Shown here in pieces: positions 44,128-53,857 of a DNA stretch of 64,000 nucleotides. The translations under genes and the position numbers were made by a program. Source of the stretch: Brucella pseudogrignonensis (GTDB taxonomy: Bacteria; Pseudomonadota; Alphaproteobacteria; Rhizobiales; Rhizobiaceae); assembly GCF_032190615.1 (NCBI RefSeq), contig NZ_JAVLAT010000003.1, positions 372,001 to 436,000 on the forward strand, written 5' to 3'. Under the pieces are notes generated by a model, which was not told the origin of the DNA, did not search any database, and worked only from the letters and a program-made list of their open reading frames with translations. Within the stretch, counting starts at the first letter, position 1. Each line of letters opens with the position of its first letter.

Positions 44128-45141
44128 ATGGCTCAGAAATCGGCTACCCTTAAAGATGTGGCGGCGCTGGCGAATGTATCGCGTGCCACTGCTGCGCGTG
44201 CACTTAACAGTTACGGTTATGTTGGTGATGAAACGGCGCAGCGGGTTCAGGCTGCTGCAGAGAAACTAGGATACAGAGGCAACCGATTGGCCCAGGCTCT
44301 GCGCAGCGGGCAGTTGCCAATCATTGGCTGTGTTCTGGGCGATATACAAAATCCCTTCTTTGCTAAAATTGCACATAATGTCGAAGTGCTGGCGCGAGAA
44401 CAAGGCCATAATCTTATCATTGCGAGCAGTGAAGAGCATTTGAATCAGGAAAAATCACTGCTGGCCAGCCTGCAGTCGCTGAGCATTCGCGGTTTCATCG
44501 TGGCGCCGACATCAGCCGAAGACAGTTCGCATCTGCAACGTCTGATCGACGAAAACGTACCCCTGGTCCTCATCGATCGCGTAGCGCAGGGCGTCGAGTG
44601 CGACAGTGTTGTGGTCGACAATGAAGGTGGCGCGCGCAAGGCCATTGAATATCTGATCGAAATGGGGCATCGCGATATTGCGCTTTTGCACGATGATGCA
44701 CGCATCTTCACGTCACGTGAGCGTTTCAACGGCTATAAGACTGCGTTACTTGCCCATGCCATCGAACCAAGTGAAAAATTGATCTGCGTTGCACAATCGA
44801 CGGTGGAGCATGCTGTGGATGCAACCATACGTTTGTTCAGTCAAAGAAAGCCTCCAACGGCACTTTTTACCGTCGACAGCTTGATGACGCAGGGAGCGCT
44901 TTTAGCATTCCGATCGATGGGAATATCGATTCCCCACGATGTCTCTCTGATCGGTTTTGATGATTTCAATCTGGCGACTTTTACCGATCCACAGATCACG
45001 GTCATTGCCCAGCCGGTGTCGGAAATAGGTCGTGCTGCGGGCCGGCTTCTGCTAGAAAAAATAGCAGGAAAAAAGAGACCTCCAAAGAAAATAAGCTTTG
45101 AAACCAAGCTGATAGTCCGAGGTTCGGTCAGCCGTCGATGA
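44128..45141 (+). CDS. LacI-family regulator of the first Amadori operon
   Basis: A 337-residue LacI/GalR repressor. The HTH and hinge read ATLKDVAALANVSRATAARAL, then SYGYVGDETAQRV and an AQALRSG hinge helix. The periplasmic-binding-like effector domain has CVLGDIQNPFFAKIA, SLIGFDDFNLATFTDPQITV and AGRLLLEKI. The TAxRxLxxYGY recognition-helix region differs from the common TVSRVLN form and is shared with the second LacI protein of the window. It lies 177 bp upstream of the deglycase operon, with the palindromic operator between. Confidence 0.93.
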   Translation: MAQKSATLKDVAALANVSRATAARALNSYGYVGDETAQRVQAAAEKLGYRGNRLAQALRSGQLPIIGCVLGDIQNPFFAKIAHNVEVLAREQGHNLIIASSEEHLNQEKSLLASLQSLSIRGFIVAPTSAEDSSHLQRLIDENVPLVLIDRVAQGVECDSVVVDNEGGARKAIEYLIEMGHRDIALLHDDARIFTSRERFNGYKTALLAHAIEPSEKLICVAQSTVEHAVDATIRLFSQRKPPTALFTVDSLMTQGALLAFRSMGISIPHDVSLIGFDDFNLATFTDPQITVIAQPVSEIGRAAGRLLLEKIAGKKRPPKKISFETKLIVRGSVSRR

Positions 45142-45193
45142 GCCGACGAAGCTTGATTTTCTGCCTGCAAAAAAATTTCTGAAACCCACTTGC

Positions 45194-45211
45194 CACAAGA
45201 AAAATCTTGTG
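45194..45211 (+). terminator. Short hairpin after the LacI gene
   Basis: A perfect 7-bp inverted repeat (CACAAGA and complement) with an AAAA loop lies 52 bp after the LacI stop and just before the operator. There is no T-run, so termination is only partial at most. Confidence 0.35.
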
Positions 45212-45222
45212 CGTTAAATAGA

Positions 45223-45240
45223 TGTGAGATCGATCTCACA
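45223..45240. promoter_or_regulatory. LacI operator of the first Amadori operon
   Basis: TGTGAGATCGATCTCACA is a perfect 18-bp palindrome (20 bp with flanking A/T) centred 87 bp upstream of the deglycase start. The half-site TGTGAGA is the same as in the operators of the second LacI locus at 55215 and 57348; only the central bases differ. Confidence 0.75.
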
Positions 45241-45317
45241 TTGTCGTAACGACTTATAGGCGCAATATCGCTTCGGGATACTCTCGAGGTCTAAACTGCG
45301 CAAACGGGAAGGTAGTA

Positions 45318-46331
45318 ATGCTCAACTTCGATAAAGATCGCTTTGTTAAAATACAAGACGGCGCGGTCGCAATTGCAGACGACGTACGCGCTTTGATGCG
45401 CAGGCTGCTCGATAATGGCCTAGAACGCATTTTCTTCATGGGAACGGGCGGCGTACAGTTTCTGACTCAGCCCGCAATCGAGATTGCCCGTAACGCAACC
45501 GTTTTCCCGGTGTCATCGGCATTTTCGGCACAAGTTGTTTTAGAAGCGCCTGCCGGGTTGGACGAAAAGGCGCTTGTCATTCTTCCATCCTTGTCCGGAA
45601 CGACTAAGGAAAGCGTGCATCTTCTGGCGTTCTTGAAAAAGAAGGGCGTGAAAACGCTCTCTCTCACTGGTCACAAAGATACCCCCTTGGGCCTCGATGC
45701 GGATTACAACTTTACAAATTTTGCCGAAGACGACACGTCTTCGGAGTCGTTTTATCTGCAGACCCTCTTGATCATACTGTCGCTGCTCGCTGAGCGCGGC
45801 GAATTTCAAGACTTCGATGAAACCGTCTCCGAATTGAAGCGTCTGCCCGAACTACTAGTTTCGGTGAAGGAAAACTTTGAAGAAGGCGCTGCCGCACTGG
45901 CGCAGGAAATCAAGGACGAAAAATATCACATCTTTACCGGCGCTGGCACTTCATGGTCAGAAGCGCACTACTACGGGATGTGCATTCTTGAAGAAATGCA
46001 ATGGATCCGTACACGTCCCGTTCATGCGTCCGATTTCTTCCATGGTACACTCGAACTGGTTGAGCCGGGCGTCAGCCTGTTCATATTCAAAGGTGAGGAT
46101 GCATGTCGTCCATTGACGGACCGGGTTGAGAATTTCGCAAAGCGTTACACTGACAAGGTTCGTATTCTGGATGCTGCTTCTGCCAGTCTTCCGGGCATCT
46201 CACAAAAGACACGCAGCCTGATTTCTCCAATCATTCTGGCAACCATGCTTGAACGTCTGAGCGCGCATTTGGAAGTGCAACGTGACCACCCGTTGACCAC
46301 GCGGCGCTATTACAAGCGTGTCGAGTACTAA
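45318..46331 (+). CDS. SIS-fold fructosamine-6-phosphate deglycase (FrlB/FraB-like)
   Basis: A 337-residue protein with two SIS (sugar isomerase) domains. The first has FMGTGGVQFL and LPSLSGTTKESV, the second TGAGTSWSEAHYYG. Glu226 (in LEEMQWI) and His242 (in DFFHG) are 16 residues apart, as in FraB-type deglycases that split 6-phosphofructosyl-amino acids into glucose 6-phosphate and the amino acid. GGAAGG precedes the ATG. It is the first gene of the operon after the LacI operator. Glucosamine-6-phosphate deaminase-type roles are possible but the kinase and epimerase neighbours favour fructosamine use. Confidence 0.85.
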   Translation: MLNFDKDRFVKIQDGAVAIADDVRALMRRLLDNGLERIFFMGTGGVQFLTQPAIEIARNATVFPVSSAFSAQVVLEAPAGLDEKALVILPSLSGTTKESVHLLAFLKKKGVKTLSLTGHKDTPLGLDADYNFTNFAEDDTSSESFYLQTLLIILSLLAERGEFQDFDETVSELKRLPELLVSVKENFEEGAAALAQEIKDEKYHIFTGAGTSWSEAHYYGMCILEEMQWIRTRPVHASDFFHGTLELVEPGVSLFIFKGEDACRPLTDRVENFAKRYTDKVRILDAASASLPGISQKTRSLISPIILATMLERLSAHLEVQRDHPLTTRRYYKRVEY

Positions 46332-46339
46332 GAGCTTTC

Positions 46340-46364
46340 CCCGATCCGGTTCTGCCGGGTCGGG
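46340..46364 (+). other. Stem-loop between deglycase and binding-protein genes
   Basis: CCCGATCCGG pairs with CCGGGTCGGG (one mismatch) around a 5-nt loop, immediately after the deglycase stop codon. It may set the 5' end of a stable binding-protein mRNA or act as a weak terminator. Confidence 0.45.
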
Positions 46365-46417
46365 TTACTGCATTCTGACGAAATAAAGAAAAATAGCTAA
46401 AAGAGAGGAACTTCGAG

Positions 46418-47743
46418 ATGAAATGCAAAACGTTTTTGAACACAACAAGCCTTGCGTCACTTCTGATGTTTGGATTGTTAGCTGTCAACATAAATGCTGC
46501 TCTCGCCGATGATGGTGTCGTTGCACAACCTGATGCTCCCGTCGAATATTCTGGCACTTTAAGCATTTTGACGAAGTTCGGCCTTCAACAGCTATCCCCC
46601 TTCTTCGTCAATGCCGCTAAGGAATACGAGAAGCTTCACCCCGGCGTCAAAATTGAGCTTATTCAGGAAAGCGACGATAGCGTGAAGGGCAAAACCAAGG
46701 CCCTAGTCGCGTCTAACTCATTGCCAGATATCTACTTCAGCTGGACCGGGAGCTGGGGTGAGAACTTTGTGCGAGGCAATCGAGCTGTCGATCTGACCCA
46801 GATTATTGGCCCCGACACGCCATGGGGCAAACAGTTCGCCCATGCTGCCGTCAGCGCATTCCAGTATAATGGCAAATTATACGGTATTCCGCTTTATCTG
46901 GACGCAAAGTTCATGGGTTATAACAAGGCCCTCTTTGACAAGGCCGGTGTAGCGGAACCGAAGAGCTTCGATGAACTGATCAGTGCGTGCGCTGCCCTGC
47001 GTAAGTCCGGTGTAACGCCCATTTCGTTCGGTAACAAAGAAGGCTGGCCTGCTGTTCATTTTGCCGGACAATTGCTCGCCTATAACGTTCCGCAAGCGAC
47101 GTTGGAAAAGGATTTCAACCCGAAGACGGCCGAATATTCGGATGCAGGCTATGTTGAAAGCCTGACACAGCTGAAAAAACTCATCGACGATTGTTCGGAC
47201 GGCGCAGGTACAAATGGCTCATCCTATGCTTCGGCATTGCAGCAGTTCAGCAACGCCAAATCCGCAATGTACTATCAGGAAATTATTGAGTTTGATCAAA
47301 GCACGGCGGATGGCGCACTGAAGAAGGAAGAATTTGGCTTTTTTAAACTGCCGGCAGTAGAAGGCGCAAAAGGTGATGTAAAATCAATCGAAGGCGCACC
47401 TGAAGGCTATATGATTAATTCAGCGTCAAAGAATATTCCGCTAGCTGTGGATTTCATGAAGTTTATCACCTCGCCCGAAAACGGGAAGGTTTTGTCGGCC
47501 CCACCTTATGGGCAGCCAAGCGCCACTGTTGGCGGATATTCGGCTGAAAGCATGAACCCGTCTGTCGTTGAAGGTCTCAAGGTTATCGCGGATTCGTCTT
47601 ATCTGATGCCGTGGCTTGATACGGCCAATCCACCGCGCGTTGCATCTGTCTGGCTTTCGGGCCTGCAAGCCCTGATTGGTGGATCCATGACACCGGAACA
47701 GGTCATGGAAAAGGTAAAAAAGGCTGCAGCCTCTTCCCGATAA
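46418..47743 (+). CDS. Carbohydrate ABC transporter substrate-binding protein
   Basis: A 441-residue extracellular solute-binding protein of the maltose/sn-glycerol-phosphate (CUT1, family 1) class. The signal peptide ends near NAALADDG. It has NAAKEYEKLHPGVKIELIQE, SNSLPDIYFSWTGSW and YGIPLYLDAKFMGYNKALFD, typical of the lobes that hold a sugar by aromatic stacking. GAGAGGAA precedes the ATG. The expected ligand is a fructosamine or glycosylated amine, inferred only from the operon. Confidence 0.92.
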   Translation: MKCKTFLNTTSLASLLMFGLLAVNINAALADDGVVAQPDAPVEYSGTLSILTKFGLQQLSPFFVNAAKEYEKLHPGVKIELIQESDDSVKGKTKALVASNSLPDIYFSWTGSWGENFVRGNRAVDLTQIIGPDTPWGKQFAHAAVSAFQYNGKLYGIPLYLDAKFMGYNKALFDKAGVAEPKSFDELISACAALRKSGVTPISFGNKEGWPAVHFAGQLLAYNVPQATLEKDFNPKTAEYSDAGYVESLTQLKKLIDDCSDGAGTNGSSYASALQQFSNAKSAMYYQEIIEFDQSTADGALKKEEFGFFKLPAVEGAKGDVKSIEGAPEGYMINSASKNIPLAVDFMKFITSPENGKVLSAPPYGQPSATVGGYSAESMNPSVVEGLKVIADSSYLMPWLDTANPPRVASVWLSGLQALIGGSMTPEQVMEKVKKAAASSR

Positions 47744-47758
47744 GGATGTTATTGCCCG

Positions 47759-48724
47759 ATGACTGTCATGAAGCGTGAATATAGAGGGGAGGCTGTCAAA
47801 AACGGCTTCCCCCTGCCGGACGGGTCGCAATTCGACAAGTCCGGTTTGCTGGCGAAGTTGCTGTCGTTCCGTTGGGTTCTGATCGCGTTCGTTTTAATCC
47901 TATGGTTTGTCTACTATCCCATCATCGACAACTTTATCGTCAGCACGACAAATCAGGATATTTTTACTGGCGAAACTGCCTTTGTCGGTCTGGATAATTA
48001 TCGACGTCTGCAAGACGATCCGGTGATCTGGACGGCGATCTTGAACAACATGCTTTATGCCGTCATTTCGGTCGTATTCCAGGTGTTTGGCGCATTCGTG
48101 CTTGCTGCGATCATTGAAGGTTTGCAGCATGAGACCTGGCGCAGGTTCTGGCGCGCTGTCTATTTCATACCATCAGCAATTTCGATCACGGTGACGGGGC
48201 TGCTGTTCTACTTTATCTATCAGCCTGATATAGGCCTGCTGGATGCCGCTTTTAATCATCTTGGACTTGCCGCTTGGTCTCGGTCATGGCTGGGAGAAGA
48301 ACAGACCGCGATCTACTCAATCATTGCCATGAGCCAGTGGCAGGGCTTTGGCTATTCAACCCTTCTATTTGCCATCGCGATCCAGAAGATCCCGCGCGAG
48401 CTTTATGATGCGGCGACGATGGACGGCGCGGGTATGTGGCGTCGGCTTTGGAACATAACCTTCCCACTGACACGCGAAATGACTGGCCTTATGGTTATCA
48501 TTACGATTACCGGCGCGTTTCAGGTCTTCAACGAAGTCATGGTTATGACTGGCGGTGGCCCTAACAACAGCAGTCAGGTTCTGGGAACTTGGCTCTATCA
48601 ACAGGCCTTTATTGAAAATGACTTCGGTTATGGCGCGGCTATCGCATCGGTGATTTTTATCATCACGCTCCTGACCGGTTTTGGTCAACTCTGGTATACC
48701 AGAAAGCGGAGGGTGGAACTATGA
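47759..48724 (+). CDS. Carbohydrate ABC transporter permease (MalF type)
   Basis: A 321-residue permease with six hydrophobic helices after a 40-residue hydrophilic N-terminus. The coupling-helix EAA motif reads YDAATMDGAGMWRRLWNITFP. It pairs with the MalG-type permease encoded next, with which it shares a 4-bp overlap. ATG 47768 is a possible alternative start. Confidence 0.92.
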   Translation: MTVMKREYRGEAVKNGFPLPDGSQFDKSGLLAKLLSFRWVLIAFVLILWFVYYPIIDNFIVSTTNQDIFTGETAFVGLDNYRRLQDDPVIWTAILNNMLYAVISVVFQVFGAFVLAAIIEGLQHETWRRFWRAVYFIPSAISITVTGLLFYFIYQPDIGLLDAAFNHLGLAAWSRSWLGEEQTAIYSIIAMSQWQGFGYSTLLFAIAIQKIPRELYDAATMDGAGMWRRLWNITFPLTREMTGLMVIITITGAFQVFNEVMVMTGGGPNNSSQVLGTWLYQQAFIENDFGYGAAIASVIFIITLLTGFGQLWYTRKRRVEL

Positions 48725-49584
48725 ACAACGCCTCCTATCAATCGACCGAGACGAAACCTACGGAATTTGCTCAGACGCTCGTGCGTGTCTGTCTGGTCAC
48801 CTTCCTCATCAGCCTTGGTATTGTCGTAATCTACCCGCTGGCGTGGATGGCCATGAACGGTTTCAAGACTAACTCGGAGATATTTGGTGAACCATTTGCG
48901 CTTCCTACGGCTTTTACGGTGGACAACTATATATCAGCCTGGAATCAGGGCATCAGGAACTACATTGCAACGAGCATTATCGTCACGTTGTTTTCGGCTG
49001 TTTGTACGGTTCTGATAAGCGCTTGGACCGCCTACGGCCTGACGCGATCAAAATTGCCGGGCAAGCCAATATTCGTTGGCCTGGTACTTGGCGGATTGAT
49101 GTTAAGCCCAACGGTTGCGGTTATTCCGCTGGTGCGGATCATGCAAAAGCTTGGTCTCTATAACACCTATTGGGCTCTTATCATCCTTTACACGGCATTT
49201 CGCATCCCGTTCACTACTTTTCTTATTCGCGCTTATATGCTTGGTCTGCCACGTGATCTAGATGAAGCCGCCGTCATGGACGGGGCAAGTGAAGGCCAAA
49301 TTTTCTGGCGCGTGACCTTGCCTCTTTGTAAGCCGATACTCGTTTCGTGTGTAATCCTGCATGTTCTGTTTGCCTGGAATGAATATCTCTTCGCCATGAT
49401 TTTCACCAGTGGTGCCGATGTCCAGACCTTGCCCGTCGGCCTGACATCAATCATGGCAAAACACGGAACCAATTATGCCGTTGTCTTTGCTGCAATGACA
49501 CTTTCGGCACTTCCCATCCTGATCGTCTTCTTTGCCGCCCAGCGTTTCTTCATTCGCGGGTTGGCGGAAGGCATCGGCAAATAG
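48721..49584 (+). CDS. Carbohydrate ABC transporter permease (MalG type)
   Basis: A 287-residue permease with six hydrophobic helices and the EAA coupling motif LDEAAVMDGASEGQIFWRVTLP. The C-terminus FIRGLAEGIGK is typical of MalG-class subunits. It starts within the last codon of the MalF-type gene (ATGA). Confidence 0.92.
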   Translation: MNNASYQSTETKPTEFAQTLVRVCLVTFLISLGIVVIYPLAWMAMNGFKTNSEIFGEPFALPTAFTVDNYISAWNQGIRNYIATSIIVTLFSAVCTVLISAWTAYGLTRSKLPGKPIFVGLVLGGLMLSPTVAVIPLVRIMQKLGLYNTYWALIILYTAFRIPFTTFLIRAYMLGLPRDLDEAAVMDGASEGQIFWRVTLPLCKPILVSCVILHVLFAWNEYLFAMIFTSGADVQTLPVGLTSIMAKHGTNYAVVFAAMTLSALPILIVFFAAQRFFIRGLAEGIGK

Positions 49585-49595
49585 CGTGGTGGAAA

Positions 49596-50435
49596 ATGTT
49601 AAAACGTGAACAGTTGATCGGTGCCAACTTTTCGTTCCAGCACCATCCCTTTCAATGGGTTGTCGAACAGCTTCGGCTGATGGGCTTTCAACGTATGGAA
49701 CTATGGGGAATAGCCCCCCATCTTGATCTATTTCATTCTGACCGGGCACGGCTTTCAGGTGTCCGATCAATTCTGAATGATAACGGGATCAGCGTGCATT
49801 GCTTCACCCCGGAACAGGTTCTTTATCCGGTCAACATAGCCTCAGGTGACGTAGCTTATCGTGAAAAGAGTGTTGAATGCTTTCTGCGAGCAGCCGATTT
49901 CAGTGCCGAACTGGGTGCGAACTACCTCTTCTTGACACCCGGACGGGGTTTTGAGTGCGAGAGCCGCGAAAGCGCCTGGAACCATTCGCTTCAGTCGTTG
50001 GAGAGAATTACGGCACATGCGGCTAATCTGGGGCTTCGATGTCTGCTTGAGCCCCTACAGCGCACTGAAAGCAACATCGTCAATAATGCCGCCGATCTTG
50101 AACGTCTCTGGCAGGATCTGAATGCGGAAAATGTCGATCTGGTACTTGATCTGGTTGCCATGGCAGCGGCCGAAGATAAGGTCGGTGATTACTTTTCGAG
50201 ATTTGGCAAACGTCTTGCCCATGTTCATGTCGTCGATGGAACACCGGCGGGACATTTGGCATGGGGGGACGGAAATTTGCCACTTGACGGCTACCTTGCT
50301 GAAATCACCCATCATTCATTCCAGGGCACATTAACCTTCGAGCCATTTGGCAACGGCTCATATGCACTGGATCCGGTTGTAGTCTGGCGGCGCTGCCTTG
50401 ATGCGATTTCCCCCCACTTTGATACTGCGGAATGA
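49596..50435 (+). CDS. TIM-barrel sugar epimerase/isomerase (FrlC-like)
   Basis: A 279-residue xylose-isomerase-like TIM barrel. Conserved barrel segments are MELWGIAPHLDLF, GLRCLLEPLQRTESNIVNN (with a metal-binding Glu), LVLDLVAMAAAEDKVGDYF, LAHVHVVDGTPAGHL and LTFEPFGNG (second Glu). The overall order resembles FrlC, which interconverts fructoselysine and psicoselysine. Here it would let epimeric fructosamines enter the pathway. The stop overlaps the kinase start by 4 bp. Confidence 0.78.
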   Translation: MLKREQLIGANFSFQHHPFQWVVEQLRLMGFQRMELWGIAPHLDLFHSDRARLSGVRSILNDNGISVHCFTPEQVLYPVNIASGDVAYREKSVECFLRAADFSAELGANYLFLTPGRGFECESRESAWNHSLQSLERITAHAANLGLRCLLEPLQRTESNIVNNAADLERLWQDLNAENVDLVLDLVAMAAAEDKVGDYFSRFGKRLAHVHVVDGTPAGHLAWGDGNLPLDGYLAEITHHSFQGTLTFEPFGNGSYALDPVVVWRRCLDAISPHFDTAE

Positions 50436-51307
50436 CGATGAAGAACGCAAATCTCAATCTTGTTGCTGTGGGTGACAACTGCCTTGATGCTTATTTGAAC
50501 AAGGGGGTCGTTACTGTTGGTGGAAATGCCCTCAATGTTGCTGTGCAGTGGAAACGGCTTGGGGTCGGCGCCCGCTATATGGGCGCTCTGGCACCCGACA
50601 GGGAAGCGGAGATCATGCTTGGTGTGATCAAAGATGTCGGACTTGCTCCAAGCGATATTGAAACTATTCAGGGAAATACAGCTGTCACGCTTTTGACCGA
50701 TAATGACGGTGAACGGCATTTCCTGTTCGAATCTCTGGGTGTTGGCGAAAACTACATTCCAGACCAGCAGCGATATCAGGCATTGCTCTCATCCGATTGG
50801 ACCCATCTTGGGACCAATTCCAGTGAAAAACTGGTGCGTCAGCTTGTAAAGGACGGTGCCAGGTTCAGTCTCGATGTCTCTATCCGGCATTTTGACCTGG
50901 CTCTAGAAGGTGTTCCTTTGGTGTTCGCATCAGGTCCAGAGGACCCAGATGAACCCGTGCAGCCATTGATTGCAAAATTCAAGCAGGCTGGGGCTAAACA
51001 AGTCGTTATCACCTGTGGCAAACGCGGTTCATTCTATTACAATGGCTGCCAATTGTATTCCGCAGATTCCGTACCCGTGAACGTGGTCGATACTTGTGGA
51101 GCTGGTGATAGCTTTATTGCCTCATTTTTGTTGGCCCATTTCTTCGAGGGCTATTCTGAGGAGAAGGCACTTCAAAGAGCTGCACTCAGGGCGTCTGAAA
51201 CATGCACGCATCCGGGAGGTTTTCCCCAGCCCTTGCAGTCAATCCCACAATGGCTGCTCAACAAATACGATGATGTCATTGCAGCAGCGCAGAAGGTCCG
51301 ACTATGA
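50432..51307 (+). CDS. PfkB-family kinase (FrlD-like fructosamine 6-kinase)
   Basis: A 291-residue ribokinase-fold kinase resembling FrlD. It has VAVGDNCLDAYL, VGGNALNVAVQWKRLG, FSLDVSIRH and the ATP motif VVDTCGAGDSF with catalytic Asp226. FrlD phosphorylates fructoselysine at C6 to give the deglycase substrate. The gene is coupled to both neighbours by 4-bp overlaps (epimerase before, FAD oxidase after). The exact amine carried by the substrate is unknown. Confidence 0.85.
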   Translation: MTMKNANLNLVAVGDNCLDAYLNKGVVTVGGNALNVAVQWKRLGVGARYMGALAPDREAEIMLGVIKDVGLAPSDIETIQGNTAVTLLTDNDGERHFLFESLGVGENYIPDQQRYQALLSSDWTHLGTNSSEKLVRQLVKDGARFSLDVSIRHFDLALEGVPLVFASGPEDPDEPVQPLIAKFKQAGAKQVVITCGKRGSFYYNGCQLYSADSVPVNVVDTCGAGDSFIASFLLAHFFEGYSEEKALQRAALRASETCTHPGGFPQPLQSIPQWLLNKYDDVIAAAQKVRL

Positions 51308-52707
51308 ACTCTATCAAAATGAGGCCCCCAGTTGTCGCGACAAAGCACGATCGTTCTTACTGGTTGCAAAGCATTGATGCCGATCCGATCACCGCACCCT
51401 TCACGGGTCGACAACAATGCGATATTGCAATCGTTGGCGGAGGGTATGCCGGGCTTTGGACCGCACTACGTATACGAGAGCAAGAACCAAAGGCGCGTAT
51501 CACAATCCTAGAAGCAGATTTTTGCGGTTCAGGTGCGTCTGGACGCAACGGCGGGCAGGTCCACAGCTGGTATGCTGAAATCGATATGTTGCGCGACCTT
51601 GTGGGCGACGAAGATGCGCGCATGCTTTGTCAGGCAACCTGCGATGCAATTGATGAGCTGAAAGCGCTGCAAGATTGTGGAACCATTGACATGGATCTGC
51701 GTCTTGATGGCTGGCTGTGGACCGCAAGTTCTGTCGCACAGGAAGGTGCGTGGGCGAAAGCACTGGATATCTGTCAGAAATCGGGGTTCAACCCGTTCCA
51801 GACACTGAATGCGCACGACATTGAACGGCGCACTGGCTCTAGCGCATCATATGCCGGTATTGTCGAGGAGCGGGCAGGGACTGTCCAGCCTGCCAAGCTT
51901 GCTCTTGGCCTTCGCAAACTTGCGCTTTCCAACGGGATTGTCATTCATGAAAAAAGCCCTGTTTTGGAGATCGTTCCGGGTGAGCGGCCCGAACTTAAAA
52001 CACAAGACGGGACATTGACTGCCAACAAAGTTGCTTTAACGGTCAATGCTTGGGCTTCCGCGATCCCTGAGCTTCATCCCTATCTTTATGTGGTGAGCAG
52101 TCAACTCGTTGCGACAGCGCCTGCTGGAGATATACTCAAGCGTATCGGTTGGACTGATGGTGCTTCGATCTGTGATGCGCAGCAACACGTGCTCTATTAT
52201 CAGCGCACGCCGTCGGATCAGGTCGTATTTGGACGGGGAACGGGTGGAATTGCCTATAATGATCGGATTGACGAACGTTTTAATCGCAGCGGCGACGGCG
52301 GTGCAGACAATATACGTGAACTGCACCGCGTATATCCTCAGCTAAAGGAAGTGCCGATCCTTCATGACTGGAGCGGTCCGATCGACTGTACGGCGCAGCA
52401 TCTACCGGTATTCGATCATTTAAGGCATTACCCGAATATTTTCTATGCTCTGGGTTTCAATGGGACCGGCATTGCCCAGGCGCCTGTCGCAGGTCGGATC
52501 CTTGCAAGCCTGATCCTGGGACGCGTGGATAAATGGAGCAGTTGTGGTTTGGTGGGGATCAAAAACCGCACCAAGCTTCCGCCCGAACCTGTGCGTTATC
52601 TGGGTGCGAAAATCGTCCGCGCGGCTATTCGAAGAAAGAACGATACCGAAATCCTCAACCGTGTCCCGGGCCCCATAACGAGGTTCCTGGCAAGTCTGGC
52701 TCCGTGA
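51304..52707 (+). CDS. FAD-dependent amine oxidase, DAO family
   Basis: A 467-residue flavoprotein. It has the ADP-binding motif IAIVGGGYAGLWTALRI, FCGSGASGRNGGQVHSW as in gamma-glutamylputrescine oxidase-type enzymes, and GFNGTGIAQAPVAGRI near the C-terminus. This family oxidises secondary or primary amines to imines or aldehydes. In a fructosamine operon it could oxidise the released amine or cleave the Amadori compound directly, as bacterial amadoriases do. It is translationally coupled to the kinase gene. Confidence 0.8.
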   Translation: MNSIKMRPPVVATKHDRSYWLQSIDADPITAPFTGRQQCDIAIVGGGYAGLWTALRIREQEPKARITILEADFCGSGASGRNGGQVHSWYAEIDMLRDLVGDEDARMLCQATCDAIDELKALQDCGTIDMDLRLDGWLWTASSVAQEGAWAKALDICQKSGFNPFQTLNAHDIERRTGSSASYAGIVEERAGTVQPAKLALGLRKLALSNGIVIHEKSPVLEIVPGERPELKTQDGTLTANKVALTVNAWASAIPELHPYLYVVSSQLVATAPAGDILKRIGWTDGASICDAQQHVLYYQRTPSDQVVFGRGTGGIAYNDRIDERFNRSGDGGADNIRELHRVYPQLKEVPILHDWSGPIDCTAQHLPVFDHLRHYPNIFYALGFNGTGIAQAPVAGRILASLILGRVDKWSSCGLVGIKNRTKLPPEPVRYLGAKIVRAAIRRKNDTEILNRVPGPITRFLASLAP

Positions 52708-52750
52708 GCAACACAACCCAAGCGAAACAAGAATAAAAGGAATGGGAACG

Positions 52751-53857
52751 ATGGCCGACCTGTCGCTGAAGAATATACGTAAATCCTACGCCAACCTGGA
52801 AGTACTCCATGGCATTGACCTTGATATTACATCGGGGGAGTTTGTCGTTTTCGTCGGGCCGTCCGGTTGTGGAAAGTCAACCCTGTTGCGCTCAATTGCA
52901 GGCCTTGAGACGATAACGTCGGGTGATCTTGTCATCGCCGGGGAGCGTATGAATAATGTCGCTCCGTCGAAACGGGGTATTTCGATGGTCTTCCAGTCAT
53001 ATGCACTTTATCCTCATATGACAGTCTATGAGAATATGGCTTTCGGTCTGCGTATTGCCGGCGTGACGAAGGCAGAGATAGACAAACGAGTAAAAAAAGC
53101 AGGCGAAATTCTCCAGCTTAGTGGTTATCTGCAACGATTGCCGAAAGCCCTCTCGGGTGGGCAGAGACAACGTGTTGCGATTGGACGTGCGATTGTCAGA
53201 AACCCGCGTGTTTTTCTGTTTGACGAGCCGTTGTCTAATCTTGATGCCGCCCTGAGGGTTGCCACACGCATCGAGCTTGCAAAACTCAAGCAAAGCATGC
53301 CCGACGTCACGATGATATATGTGACGCACGATCAGGTGGAAGCCATGACACTTGCGGATCGGATCGTTGTGTTCAAGGATGGCAATATCGAGCAGATTGG
53401 GACGCCGGTGGAGCTTTACAAAAGGCCCGCTAATCTCTTCGTTGCCCAGTTTATTGGTTCCCCAGCCATGAACATACTCGCGGGCACGATATTGGAAACA
53501 TCAGGGCGGAATTATACCTGTCATCTTGATTGTGGGACGAAACTTGCCCTTGAAGCCAGTGATGGAACTTTCGCACTCAATGATAGAGTTAGCGTTGGAA
53601 TTCGACCCGAGAATACCAGGATTGCCCGCGAGGAAACTGGCAGCCCCCTCTTTTCGGGAACCGTGGATCTTGTAGAGCATCTGGGCGAGGCGCAAATCCT
53701 TTACATCGACATGGTCGGTTCCGACACCAAATATCTGATCAAAACCCCTGAGGAAGCGGATTTTAGGCTCTCAGATACATTACGATTTACAGCTTCGACG
53801 AAGGACATGCATATCTTCTCCGCCAATGGAACAGCCGTTCCGGTTCAAGTAATCTAG
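52751..53857 (+). CDS. Carbohydrate ABC transporter ATP-binding protein (UgpC/MalK type)
   Basis: A 368-residue ATPase with GPSGCGKST (Walker A), the Q-loop SMVFQSYALYPHMTV, LSGGQRQRVAIGRA (signature), VFLFDEPLSNLDAALR (Walker B), VTHDQVEAMTLADRI and a C-terminal TOBE domain. It energises the permeases encoded 3 kb upstream. ATG 52751 has AAGGA at the right spacing, whereas ATG 52742 is too close to it. It is the last gene of the operon. Confidence 0.95.
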   Translation: MADLSLKNIRKSYANLEVLHGIDLDITSGEFVVFVGPSGCGKSTLLRSIAGLETITSGDLVIAGERMNNVAPSKRGISMVFQSYALYPHMTVYENMAFGLRIAGVTKAEIDKRVKKAGEILQLSGYLQRLPKALSGGQRQRVAIGRAIVRNPRVFLFDEPLSNLDAALRVATRIELAKLKQSMPDVTMIYVTHDQVEAMTLADRIVVFKDGNIEQIGTPVELYKRPANLFVAQFIGSPAMNILAGTILETSGRNYTCHLDCGTKLALEASDGTFALNDRVSVGIRPENTRIAREETGSPLFSGTVDLVEHLGEAQILYIDMVGSDTKYLIKTPEEADFRLSDTLRFTASTKDMHIFSANGTAVPVQVI

